Below are positions 47,309-60,152 of a stretch of DNA of 64,000 nucleotides, piece after piece. The stretch is from Oikopleura dioica (taxonomy: Eukaryota; Chordata; Appendicularia; Copelata; Oikopleuridae): contig OU015567.1 of assembly GCA_907165135.1 (NCBI GenBank), positions 2,113,001 through 2,177,000 of the forward strand, read 5' to 3'. The notes beneath the pieces are model-generated. The model saw only the letters and a list, made by a program, of their open reading frames with translations. It was not told the DNA's origin and ran no database searches. Positions within the stretch are counted from its first letter, which is position 1, and each line of letters opens with the position of its first letter. Made by a program: the position numbers and the translations under genes.

Positions 47309-48141
47309 TAAGATTCTTCTGAGCGACTTTATTTTTATTCAATAAATTTACTGCAAAACGTAGCTAAGAGAAGATGGCTTAAAGATGTTGCTGCAGAACA
47401 GATGGTAGAGCCCATTTTGTGATGCGCTTTTGACAGGATAAAATAGAAAACTCTTTTTTGAAAAGCCAAAATAATATTTTCATCCGTCTCAGAAGTCTTT
47501 CTTTGGGGCTGCAGATCGTTTTGTAAAGTAAACTGGCTGCTGGTTGTCGATGAAGTCGAAAAGTGCTCGAAAATCGTCACTGTTCATTATTCTTTTAATG
47601 CTATCAGCGAAGTTCTCAGAAGCAGCGTCATTTCTATTCAAATAATATTCACGAGATAGGGTTAGGGTTGAGCTCAGGTTAAGGATAAGGGTTTGAATAA
47701 AAAAGGTCTTTCATCATTTTCCTGGCAGCAAAAGTGCAAACGAAGAAAATAAAATATAAAACTTTCATTTTTGCTCTTTTTTCCTTTGTCTTCCATCCAA
47801 TTTATATCTGCAATTTTTCATCAAGTAAAGTAAGCCATAAAATATTCAAGTGTTGAACGTCCATTTGCGAATGAAACAAAGAAATTGAATATTGCCGACT
47901 TGATCTATGGTCCATAGACTATGGAGCTCTGGAAAAGAAAATAATCGAGCCATTTTTTTTTTAATATTTTTGTGTTAGGAATTCATTTAATTTTCAGACC
48001 ATCGCAGCGGAACTCGGAAAAATTGACAACATGGCATCTAGTTCGACTAGTATATGGTAGTTTGAATGCTGTTTGCTTCATTCATATTAACGAGCTGCCC
48101 CTTTTAAAAGATAGTTTATACTCAATTTCGTCATTCACAAG

Positions 48142-48431
48142 ATGCTCGTTTTCCATTTTTTCTCGTTGATTTCTGCACTTGTGCTTCCTCCCTGGCCAAC
48201 TTTATTCGAGCTTAAAGGCAACGCTGCGAAACGGGATTATCCAGAGCTCGCTGAAGTTATAAACAGGAATTGAGTTTTCGATGATTTTTTTTTTCCAAAA
48301 ATACACTTTTCGTTTATTCGGACAAGTTTGCAAAACTCGCTAAAAGCCCAGAAATGGCGAATATTCTCCAGCAATACAACAAATACGACGGGGCTGGGGA
48401 AGATCACCAGATGGCTGAGTTTCGGAAATGA
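48142..48431 (+). CDS. Small secreted peptide, family B copy 2, 72 aa
   Basis: Exons 48142-48255 and 48327-48431, a 71-nt GT-AG intron, phase 0. Signal peptide MLVFHFFSLISALVL. A KR site occurs in exon 1 (NAAKRDY). Exon 2 encodes AKSPEMANILQQYNKYDGAG then EDHQMAEF, matching copy 1 in spacing. Function unknown. Confidence 0.6.
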
Positions 48432-48597
48432 AAAAAGAGAAACAAACTGACTCTGATATATTTAAATATATATTTGTTTTTCTACTCTCATATCAGTACG
48501 GTAGTTTTATGAGAGCTAGCAGTTACTTATAGTGTTGAATTTTTGACTACAGAAATTTTAAGGGTGATTGTTTTTTGTTGATAAAGCGAGATAAGGA

Positions 48598-49695
48598 TTA
48601 TTTCTTCTTCTTTTTCTTCTTGTTGTTCTTTTTCTTTGGCGCCTGTTTGGGTTCTTCCTTTGGTTTTGCTGCGGGTGGGGCTTTTTCTTGAACGGGTTCA
48701 GGGGTTGGTTGAGGAGCTGGTTCTGGAGCTGGTTCAGGAGAGGGATCATCAATTGGCTCAGGAGATGGCTCTTGGGTTTGTTCAGGAGTTGGTTTAGAAG
48801 CTGGCTCTGAATCTGGTTCTTTTGGTTCCTCAGCCGCTTCCTCAGAAGGCTCTGGAGTTTGCTCGGCAATTGGCTCTGAAGCTGCTTCAGGAGCTTGTTC
48901 TTCCGTCTGTTCAGGTTCAACAGCGGCTTCGATTGGTTCGGCAGTTTCCTCAACTTTTTGGTTCACTCCTTCTTGTTCTGGTTTTTGCTCTACCTCAACA
49001 ACTTCTCTTTCGGGTTGTTCTGGAAGAACTTCCTCAGCTGGGACTTCTTGCTGCTCGGCAACTGGTTCGGGAACGGCTTGTTCTTCAGTAACGTCCTGAG
49101 CTTGCTCAGGTTGTTGTTCGACGACTGGTTCAGGCTCTGGTTCCTTGACTGCTTCAGAGTTTTCGTCTTCAATAGGTTGAGCTTCTGCCTCAGTAATTGC
49201 CTCTTCAACTGGTTCGGATATTTCTTCAGGTCCTGGCTCTTCAGTCTTGACTTCTTCAACTTGAGGTTCGGGCTCGGGCTCAGCTGGCGGCTCATCTTCT
49301 TGCTTTGGTTCGGCAACTGATTCTTGTTGAGCTTCTTGAGCAGGAACAACGTCAACTCGGAGTTCTTGATATTCTTCTTTGGCATCGATTTCTCGCTCCT
49401 TTTCCGGCTCGGGAACTGGTTCGTCATCTGGCTTCTGAATCTCCGGAACTCGTTGTTCATTATCATTTTCGTCCTTGCTTTTCGCAACCTTCTTCGTTTT
49501 AGATCGAGATTGAATAGGGTCTTTCGAGTCTCGATCGGTGCAGATTTTGCGGATTGCTTCTGGAGTCTTCAACCATTTTTGAATCGGCCAGGAGATGTCG
49601 GAAGACTCAATGTAATAGAAATCAGGGTCGACACCGGCGGATTCGAAGGAACCTTTTTGAGTTTGAAAATAGGAGTCATAAAGTGATTTTTTCTT
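48598..49695 (-). CDS. Pro/Glu-rich disordered protein (5' exon unresolved)
   Basis: The main exon runs from 49695 (after CTTACAG) to the stop at 48598: 365 residues. The frame stays open further upstream but looks intronic there. The first 80 residues are mixed (DSYFQTQKGSFESAG, SWPIQKWLKTPEAIRKIC). About 260 residues follow of imperfect EPxPEP / EExxEP repeats, and a poly-Lys C-terminus (KKNNKKKKKKK). Highly acidic with a basic cap; such chains are typically elastic or entropic spacers. No domain recognised. Confidence 0.7.
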   Translation of the reverse strand, partial: KKKSLYDSYFQTQKGSFESAGVDPDFYYIESSDISWPIQKWLKTPEAIRKICTDRDSKDPIQSRSKTKKVAKSKDENDNEQRVPEIQKPDDEPVPEPEKEREIDAKEEYQELRVDVVPAQEAQQESVAEPKQEDEPPAEPEPEPQVEEVKTEEPGPEEISEPVEEAITEAEAQPIEDENSEAVKEPEPEPVVEQQPEQAQDVTEEQAVPEPVAEQQEVPAEEVLPEQPEREVVEVEQKPEQEGVNQKVEETAEPIEAAVEPEQTEEQAPEAASEPIAEQTPEPSEEAAEEPKEPDSEPASKPTPEQTQEPSPEPIDDPSPEPAPEPAPQPTPEPVQEKAPPAAKPKEEPKQAPKKKNNKKKKKKK

Positions 49696-49839
49696 CTGTA
49701 AGTGAAGTTTTTTTTCAATTCGAAAATTCGATTGTGTTGAAATTCGACAGTTACACGGTAGACTACTATTTCGATAAACTCTTCCTTTAGGTAATGTCAC
49801 ATCTTGACCAGTAATAATTCTGATAAACAACTTCAGCAA

Positions 49840-51035
49840 AATCAGCTCATCGCATGGGTCAAAAACGCCGTCAAAATTCTAAACCAGGGATGCTCAAAAA
49901 TCTTGACAAGCCGCAAATTTAAACAAACATGACTCAGCTCTTTTGAAAGACTAATGCTATTCTTGGAGGTGAAAACTCGTAAAAAAAGCTTGATAAAAAT
50001 AGGAAAATATCCCCGTTCCTTATTTTCATGGCGGATTCGCACCCTAATCCGTTGCATCTTTTTACTTATCGGGTTGTTTCTTTTGGGAATTGTCTCTGGA
50101 AGGCAGTTTTTTGCAATTTTTTCCGCGCTAGTAGCGAAACAAACCCGGCAGAAGGGCTTCGCGGGCCGCGGGCCACATCAGCTCAGAGCTTTTTTTCTCA
50201 GGACAATTGATTTCAGAATTCATCTAGAACATTTTTCATTAGCAATATAAAAATATTGATCTTTGTAAAAAGAATGCTATTTGATAAATGGCTTTTTCTG
50301 CTTGCGACTCATCCTTTTTAAGATCAAGTTTATGTTCTGGCGTTTTCTCAAGTCACGTTCATTCGGACAATTCGAACAGATGAATAAGGTCCATAAGGAT
50401 CTGTCAATATGATGCGATTAAATTGAATCAATACCTTTAACCATAATTATCATCTGAATATTAGGACTGCGAAAATCTTCTTCTTTGATCAGGAATTTGA
50501 AACAAACCAAGATTTCTTTTCTGAAAGTCCATTGATTACTATGAGAAACACTAGTTATAGTACCATAATCATACCGTAATAGTGTTCATTATAATATTAA
50601 ATATTTATTGATTCGTATAATTTATACGAATCAATAACGGTATTTATACGGTATAAACAAACCGCAAAATAATAATAAGCAAATCCCTAGTACACCAAAA
50701 GAATCTTTCTGAAAAACGATAAGAAATTAAATTCAAGTTGATTTATCAGCATTTGAAAAGTTTTATTCAAATTTTAAAACTCATCCCCGCGACATTTATC
50801 GTTTTCGATTTTCAGAGTCCAATTGGGCGCTGGAGTCGCATCAGTGAACTGAAGCGCGCGCCAGGGCGGGCTCGGGCCCGGTCACGTGGCGCTCCGACCC
50901 AGAGCGCTACTCTCCCTCTCTCGACATCCTCTCTCTCTCCAAAGCTCATTCATTCGAAAAAGTTGCCCCTTACAGGTCACATATCTTTTTCTCGAATCAT
51001 TCCTGTTTAACTTTTCAACCTTTTTTACCTGCAAT
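49840..51035. other. Tubulin upstream region
   Basis: No gene seen. Contains a perfect palindrome at about 50607-50639 (arms TTATTGATTCGTATA) and, at about 50830-50945, a G/C-rich stretch with CACGTG and pyrimidine-rich TCTC repeats likely to be the promoter/5' UTR of the tubulin gene. Confidence 0.5.
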
Positions 51036-53214
<2,179 letters not shown>

Positions 53215-53714
53215 GCTCTGAGTGGCACTGCTAGAACTGCTTGCTAGTACAATTGTTTTTCTCTCAAACATGTCCTTTTTCCCCCTCTGATATTTGACAG
53301 ATACTTATGATGTGCTTACATGTTTGTTTTCAACTGGCTACTTCATCAAGTTTTTGTTCAATAAAATCATCCGCTAAAAATCATTCTAGAATTTATATTG
53401 TAGCAGTAACTTTATGATCTTTCCAAAACCACAATACTGAATAATTATTTTTGGATATAGATTTTGGCGACCAGTGTGAATTAATTTGACTGCATTAAAA
53501 AAGAAAAAAGGTTGACCAACTCGAATGTAACTTAAGTTTTTTAATATCTCTAAATCAGCGGGGCACTTGAATCCTCAAAAAGCCTCTCAACAAAAAGACC
53601 CCGTGCCTATTCATGCTTTACTTAATTCAAATCCATTCCAAGAAAATTCGCCCTGGAGGAAGAAACAGTTTCAAATCAGAGGCGAAAAACCTGGCTAGAA
53701 CTGCATTTTACAAA

Positions 53715-54201
53715 ATGAAGATTTTTTATGCACTTTTTCTTTTGATCTCCGCAGAGCCGCGGTTGAGAAGAGAGGATTGTGGTGGTTGGTGGTGTAAGAA
53801 TATGGCGGTTTTCGTAAGTCTATTTCTTAAAAGGAAAAAATAAGATTTCGAAGGGCAAAAATGTCGATTGGCTCGTGAAAAAAGGAGCTAAAGGAATCGA
53901 TGCTGCAGTAGAGACTGGTGAAAGAGCTGTTAAAACAGTTGGTGAAACGTTTTCTACCGGAGTTCAGTATTCAAAGGACAAGCTTGCTGAAGGAAGTAAA
54001 GCAATCTCCGAAGTCGGCTCTCAAACTGTCGAAGATGCAAAAAATACAATTATCGGAACAAACGGAGCCATCAAAAATGGAATGGAGCAAGGAATCATCT
54101 TCACAAATGGAGTTGTTTCAGAAGGAGTAGCGAAGATCAAGACCAAAGGTCAAGAAACTATCGACTATATTTCTTCCTGGTACTCGCAATTTTTCGGTTG
54201 A
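53715..54201 (+). CDS. Secreted amphipathic-helix protein, 151 aa
   Basis: Exons 53715-53813 and 53845-54201; the GT-AG intron is only 31 nt. Signal peptide MKIFYALFLLISA, then a short Cys/Trp motif (EDCGGWWC). The rest is a string of 11-mer-like amphipathic helices (KTVGETFSTGVQYSKDKLAE, VEDAKNTIIG) reminiscent of apolipoprotein/LEA-type repeats; a lipid or surface-binding role is only inferred. The stop lies about 100 bp from the convergent family A gene. Confidence 0.65.
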
Positions 54202-54305
54202 AATAAACAGAGAGCAAAATTTTCGCGTCATTTAAATGTCTTTTTTTATAAAATTTATTTTCAGAAAGAAAATAAAATGATGATCAGAAAGTTCTTCCAT
54301 CGAAA

Positions 54306-54824
54306 TTAGCAGTTCATCTTGTCGTTGTAGAAGTTTCGGATCTTTCGGGCAGATCGGATGACCTGTCGGTAGACCTTGCCTCGTCCATCGCAAGCGTAGT
54401 TGCGTGCCCAGCTGTTGAGGGCGGCGTTTACCTGGCCGTTGAGCTTGCAGAAGTCGTTTTCATCGAAGACCTGGACGTCATCGGCGCTGTCCTCTCCACC
54501 GAAACCATTTTCTTCGTAGCAGCTTTCGCCGTTGCCGGAGTCTCGGGCTTTGCCGGCAGCTTTGTTGAATCGGGCGACGTATCGATCAGCCCAGTTAGCG
54601 TCTGGGAGAGATGCGGCGAGTCTCTGAAAGTTGGTTTTATCGAGATTCGACCATATTTTTTGCTACTTACATCGAAGTGGTACTGGATGACGTCAAGTCG
54701 GTCATTTGGGTCGAAAGGTTCAGCAGTAGTATACTCGTAGGAGTAGGCAGATGCGACGATCAAAGAAAAGAGCTAAAATAAAGAGTTATCTTCATCATTT
54801 TATCTTTTTGAAACATACCTTCAT
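54306..54824 (-). CDS. Secreted 141-aa protein, family A copy 2
   Basis: Exons (minus) 54824-54819 (codons Met-Lys only), 54772-54671, 54623-54306 total 426 nt. Signal peptide MKLFSLIVASAYS. The C-terminal family core is CKLNGQVNAALNSWARNYAC then DGRGKVYRQVIRSARK and a final cysteine, as in the gene at 40910. The 47-nt intron 2 contains a stop-free frame only in copy 3. Minus-strand AATAAA (plus TTTATT 54254). It shares promoter-proximal sequence with copy 3, showing a recent duplication of the whole unit. Confidence 0.85.
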
Positions 54825-55192
54825 TTTCTCGATTATTCTCAGATATTCTGATGAGTTTTAACGTATTTCTCCCGTTTTTATGCGCAATATGACCTGTTGC
54901 GACAGCTAGGTGGCGATGTTGTTTTACCAAGAGGTTATTCGTTATATCGCCGACGCGCGTAACAAAACGGATTTCGTACGAATAACAACAATCTTCAGAC
55001 TGCAGAAATTATCCTTGCATATTTTCTCAAGAAATAATAGTGCGAAAATAAGTAAAATCATCAATGAAGAGGGTCATCTTTTCAGTTTGAAAGTTTTTTT
55101 TCCGAATAGAAAACATATTTTTAGAATTATTCTATTTTAACCTCAGGGCAATTAAGGAGGTTGTTTAGGTCAAAGGTCGTCACGTGGTAAAA

Positions 55193-55594
55193 ATGAAGGA
55201 TTTTTTTAAAAAGCTCTTCTCAAAAGTAAGACCTAGGATAGATCTTCAATTCTAGCCCTTAAGGACATTCTCACAATTTACAAGTGCAGAGGAATTCAAG
55301 CTCAAAGTAGGCCTGAGCGATTACTATACCCTTAATTTAGACTCGAAATTTTTGAATGATGCGAGGAACAATATTTTTTTCGCGGACAGATACGGTACCT
55401 TTCTTGGTAAAATTTTGGAACTTATGCAAAGGATAACCTCTTGCGAACTTATGAAAAGCATAAACAAACGAGTAAGGCCTTGTGAGTTGGCCCCATGTGC
55501 TAATAGCAACTTTTCAAGTTGTTGCTACTTGATTATTGGTCTGGACCCAAAGTGCAATTTGTCAGAGTCGGCAGCAGGAAACGATCCGGAATAA
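55193..55594 (+). CDS. 123-aa protein with Cys-rich C-terminus, between the duplicated pair
   Basis: Exons 55193-55225 and 55256-55594; the intron is only 30 nt (GTAAGA...TTCTAG) but phase 0 and needed to open the frame. The N-terminus is basic/hydrophobic (MKDFFKKLFSK); the body is helical (FLGKILELMQRITSCELMKS), then CELAPCANSNFSSCCYL and a final cysteine. No clear signal peptide, no recognised family. Lies on the opposite strand between family A copies 2 and 3. Confidence 0.5.
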
Positions 55595-55711
55595 GACAAA
55601 GTATGATACAATTCATTTATGAAACAAAAAATAATATCGTAAGTGTTCTCGTTTCGTAATTTATTCTCAGAAAGAAAATAAATTAGTGACCAGAAAGTTC
55701 TTTTATCGAAA

Positions 55712-56231
55712 TTAGCAGCCCATCTTGTCGCTGTAGAATTTTTTGGCCTTTCGAGCGGATCGAATGACCTGTCGGTAGACCTTGCCTCGTCCGTCGCACG
55801 CGTAGTTTCGCGCCCAGCTGTTGAGGGCGGCGTTGACCTGCCCGTTGAGCTTGCAGAAGTCGGTTTCGTCGAAGACCTGGACGTCATCGGCGGTATCTTC
55901 CTTAGGGAAACCATTTTCTTCGTAGCAGCTTTCGCCGATGCCGGAGTCTCGGGCTTTGCCGGCAGCTTTGTTGAATCGGGCGACGTATCGGTCAGCCCAG
56001 TTAGCGTCTGGGAGAGATGCGGCGAGTCTCTTGAAATTAGTTTTATCGAGATTTCGACCATATTTTTTGCTACTTACATCGAAGTGGTATTGGATGACGT
56101 CAAGTCGGTCATTTGGGTCGAAGGGTTTTTCAGTAGTATACTCGTAAGAGTAGGCAGATGCGACGATCAAAGAAAAGAGCTTAAATAAAGAGTTATCTTC
56201 ATCATCGTATCTCTTTGAAACTTACCTTCAT
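55712..56231 (-). CDS. Secreted 141-aa protein, family A copy 3
   Basis: Exons (minus) 56231-56226, 56179-56078, 56029-55712, the same structure as copy 2, with only scattered amino-acid changes (GIGESCYEENGFPKED against GNGESCYEENGFGGED). The second intron is 48 nt and happens to be stop-free and in frame, so a 16-residue longer form would be produced if it were retained. Upstream about 150 bp is highly similar to the upstream region of copy 2. Codons are G/C-rich relative to flanks. Confidence 0.85.
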
Positions 56232-56606
56232 TTTCTCGATTATTTTTAGATATTCTGATAAATTTTCACGAGATTCTCCGGTTTTTATGCGGAACATGAC
56301 CTGTTGCGACAGCTAGGTGGCGATATTGTTTTACGAAGAGGTTATTCGATATATCGCTGACGCGCGTAACAAAATGGATTTTGTGCGAATCACAACAATC
56401 TTCAGACGGCAGAAATTATGCCCGCTTATTTTCTTAAGAAATCATACCGCTAGGGCCGACGAGCAAAAAATCACTTCGAAGAACCCGTTGAGGTAAAGGC
56501 CTGAACCTTATAATAAAAAAGACGAAACTTTATTACGGTTTCTGTTTTCTGTATTTTCCATGACATGTTAGAAAGAGAGAAATTTTGAACTTGATTTTAT
56601 AGTTCT

Positions 56607-57608
56607 CTAGAGACTGTTGACATCATCATTGATAGTCGTTGCATCGTCGTCTGCTCCTTTGACTAGAAGAAATTCAACTCAGAGGTAGAAATTCTGTCTT
56701 TACCTAGGTTCAAAATTGCTTCAGCTTGAAGTTCCTCCAACTTATCTCCATTAATCGTCAAGCATGGTCGACAACCTTAATTTTTATTGTCTTCTGTATC
56801 TGAATTATGATTTTCGAACCTGCTGGGCAACAAGAAACCATGAACCAAATCAAGCATCGCAGCAAAAAAGAAATCATGATCGCCCAAAATCCAAAACCCA
56901 AATTTTCTGCGCCAAATGGATACTCAGCCAGTCGCAGGGTTTGCTGGATATACGCGGCGAATGTCAACTTATCCTGGCTTTCTCAGATTTAATGATCGGC
57001 AAATTATTTTCTTGAATAGCCATTCCAGAGCGCAGAGATGCAGGTAGACTTGGACAGTGATGATTGAGCTCATTTTAGCCCAATAAAACACCTAGATTGA
57101 ATAAACAAGAGATTTTTAAGTTATGAATTGCCTTCTTGAAACCACATTGAGCGAAACAGTAGACTGCGGCGACAATGTCAACGACCAGGGAAATAATAAG
57201 CAGTCCAAGAGGAACTCCAACTCCAATATCGTAATCAACTCGCGCATCAACTCGGTCGATCTCGGTCGGATTTGGTCGAGTCTATTCAGTTTTTCGACGA
57301 ATAATTTCTCCCTCGATTTTCTTTTATCAAAACTGTGCCTGAATGAAAATCAGCGTTTGTTTCTTCAACATTCCAGCGGAGAATTTTATGTTGATGTCAT
57401 AATCGGTCGTTAAATTTTTCGAATTGAGGACGTTCAAAAGCTCTTGGCTGAAATCTTCCTTCTTCGTCAAATTCTCCCCAGAGTACCAAAAGAACCCGAA
57501 AGCTCCAAAGCATGTCATGATCGTTGCGATCCTAATAATGGCTTTTTCGCGCTCTAGAATGCTTATAACTTACGCTAGGGGGATGAAAACCCCTGTATTC
57601 ACAATCAT
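56607..57608 (-). CDS. Four-helix membrane protein, claudin-like topology, 232 aa
   Basis: Exons (minus) 57608-57574, 57531-57339, 57281-57132, 57091-57056, 56967-56776, 56740-56704, 56662-56607 total 699 nt. Two junctions (57339/57281 and 57132/57091) require GC-AG introns (CAG|GCACAG and AAG|GCAATT). TM1 GVFIPLAIATIMTCFGAFGF, an extracellular loop, TM2 PLGLLIISLVVDIVAAVYCF, a third segment around SSIITLTFAAYI, TM4 WAIMISFLLRCLIWFMV, and an acidic cytosolic tail. The claudin W-GLW-C-C signature is not seen, so the label is by topology only. Confidence 0.6.
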
Positions 57609-57816
57609 TATCTCTTTCTCTCTTCTTTTCAAAAACAATAATTCTGCCTCTCGCTTAAAATAAAAAATCGCCTCTGAGACTCAAAATCCGAATCAGAAGC
57701 TAATGATCTTCATACTCCACTGGAGCAGTTAATGAATAACACCTCCAGAGAGCATTCCTGAAAGGAGTCATAAAAAAATTCCCAAATTGATGTTGAAGTT
57801 GATGATTCAGTTTTTT

Positions 57817-59840
57817 TTATTCTTGTGGCAGTGGAATTCGTTTTTCTGATATTCTTTTGAAGAAGAGTTGTTTCGCGAAATCGTAGAACTCGACGTCCAA
57901 GGCATTGTCGCTCTAGAAAAGAGACCATAATGATAGCATTTATGATTTTGTATAAGAATTTTATGATTGGGCTAAAAGTCGAAGGAATATTCATACATGA
58001 AAGCCGCACTCATGAAACCTTAATACCCGATTTTCTTAGACATAGAATCAATCGGCCCATTACCTTTATTCTTTCAATAATATCATCGGGTATCTCGACA
58101 TCATCTTTGAATCTCTCCGTCTTTGTCTTGTGGTACTCCCAGTCTTCCGAAAACTTCAGCCTGAAAGTTGCTTCGAAGAGTTGCTGCGATTCTTTTTGAT
58201 ATTCAAGCATGCTGAAGAAGTCGATATTTTCAAGGTTTCTTTTTGCAGACTCGAGTAAGTGCCGGCCGAGATTTTGGTCTGGAACTCGCATGTCGTAGTT
58301 TTTGAAGCCTTCGTAGCATCCGATCGACTTTAAAGATCATTAAAACATTTATTGAACTGCTATGGACATCAATTCATTTCTACTTCGTATTAAGAATGTT
58401 TAGTTATCAACAAAATTATCCTTGAAAAGTAAATAAAAGATAAGAAAAAGTAAAAGAAATCACTTTTGATTTCTGCTTTATTTTTTCTAGAAGAAAATTT
58501 ACCTCGAGATCAGCAATCATCCTCGTCTGCCGATTAAACGCCATGTTCGTCTCACAAGCCATAAAATCTTCGAGTTCTACTCCCAGCCACTTTTCAGTCT
58601 GATAGCACTGGGGAATCGTGTTTCTCCTGGAGTCGCAGAGAAGATGTTGTCTTTGTTTAGGGATCATACATTTTTTAATTACTAAAACTAGTTCAAGGCG
58701 GATTTTCGGTGATGAAATCAAGGAAGAGCGCTCTCGTTTGAATGAACCCTTTCTACTCCAAGTGGCCCCACGCTGAACATGACGCCACTCAGATAAAAAT
58801 CGATCTATTGGGTCTCTCAGCGTCTAGAAACACTTTCAGTCGCGACCGGCAAAAATGTACTTACAGTTACATGAAACAGCTTTCTTCCTTCATACGAGGG
58901 GCCATCTAAAGATCGTAGCTTTCTTCTTGCGCAGTCCTTAAATCGGTTTTTAGGGAAAACACCTTGAATTGAACCTTCAAAGCGGTCCAATCAGGGTGCA
59001 CTCCACAAGGCCATCCGACAGTGTATCTACTGTATAAAGCTCAATCTCAATTTGTTTACTTGTAAATGCAAGAGAATGCAAGCAAATTTGGCCCTGGTTA
59101 TTAAGGGTGTAACTTTCTTATTTCCTTTGGGAAAGCTTTTCCTAAAGAGCCAAGTCGAATTCTTTCCAGGATGCTTGCAGGAGCTATGGTGCCAATTTGA
59201 CCTTTTCTGCATCGATTCTGGGGGCAAACTACAGTGATTTCCTTCCAAGTCGCTTATCAATTTTCTGTTGAATGTCGTTCCTTTCAAAGGGTTCTCTCTT
59301 TTGAAGAAAGATAATTCGAAAAAAGGGGACAACCCGTCCCTCCAGTTTTCTGGACATGAAGAATGACGAGCACGTGGTTTTCGTTGTTGATATCAAACTT
59401 TTGGTTGTTCTCAGCATTTTTGCTTGTATTTTTGACTAATCAATTTTTTTCACTGTAACCCTAGAAATACTGCACCTTTTACGCGCCTGTAAGAACATGC
59501 CTTGGCCGACACCAAAACGAAGAAGAAACCAAAAATCATCATTCTTCAAGGGATTTTTAGACTCCTCTTTCTTTCTTTCTCTTTCTTTTTTCTCTTGTCA
59601 ATTTTTCTTTTTCAAAATTGAATTTTGATGATTTTATTTTATTTGATTAACGAGGAGGGATGTTGGCGAGCTGGGGCTGGCCCGAGCTTGTGCAAATAAA
59701 TACTGTTCATTCTCTTCAAAACTTTCGGATTTCGAAAGATTTCAAAAAATACTTGCGAGCCGGGGTTTATTTTCTTACGTGGAAAGGTAGATGCCAAAGA
59801 AGATGATGATTTGACGCGGCCGGGGGATTCTCAGTCTCAT
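57817..59840 (-). CDS. HS6ST: Heparan-sulfate 6-O-sulfotransferase
   Basis: Exons (minus) 59840-59779, 59422-59334, 59280-59142, 59029-58975, 58936-58865, 58823-58503, 58327-58064, 57912-57817 total 1098 nt, encoding 365 residues. Type II Golgi enzyme: N-terminal signal anchor (RPRQIIIFFGIYLS), 5'-PAPS loop LHVQKTGG, TWLFSRYTVGWPCGVHPDW, 3'-phosphate motif LRDPIDRFLSEWRHVQRGAT, FMACETNMAFNRQTRM, LLESAKRNLENIDFF and ALDVEFYDFAKQLF. It transfers sulfate from PAPS to the 6-O of glucosamine in heparan sulfate. The 59142/59029 junction requires a GA-AG intron. Exon 6 has an in-frame insertion (about 58760-58690) that may be an extra intron. The stop overlaps AATAAA. Confidence 0.93.
59030..59141 (-). 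other. Predicted GA-AG intron in HS6ST
   Basis: Joining TTTAG|GAAAAGC (exon end 59142) to ATACAG|TAGATAC (exon start 59029) gives WLFSRYTVGWPCG, colinear with WLFSRFSTGWSCG of vertebrate HS6ST (recalled family motif). No GT donor nearby gives the needed phase 2. Confidence 0.75.
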
Positions 59841-60152
59841 TTTTTCGTGAGAACAATTTGAATGAGATATCGTTCTACAGTTTTTTCGCACAGTATCGCA
59901 AGCCTGTCAATTTTAAGTCTCGCAAACAAACGCCTTCGACTATGAATTAATTTTCGTTTTCTTCTCACACAGAAGAAATCTTCCAGCAGACGGGGTCCTC
60001 CGCCCTGCATGAAAAAGTGGAATACACTCACACGGTGTCGCTTATTCGGGCTTTGGTCAAGGGCACCCCCTACTTTTATCGGTAATTTCATTGTAGTTTC
60101 CTAGACGTTGAGTTACGGTCTTTAGGCGCTAGACACGTGTCTTGACATCCTC

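Noticed and set aside
47655-47690. Interstitial telomere repeat (TTAGGGTT)
   Set aside because: Only about two imperfect units; likely chance.
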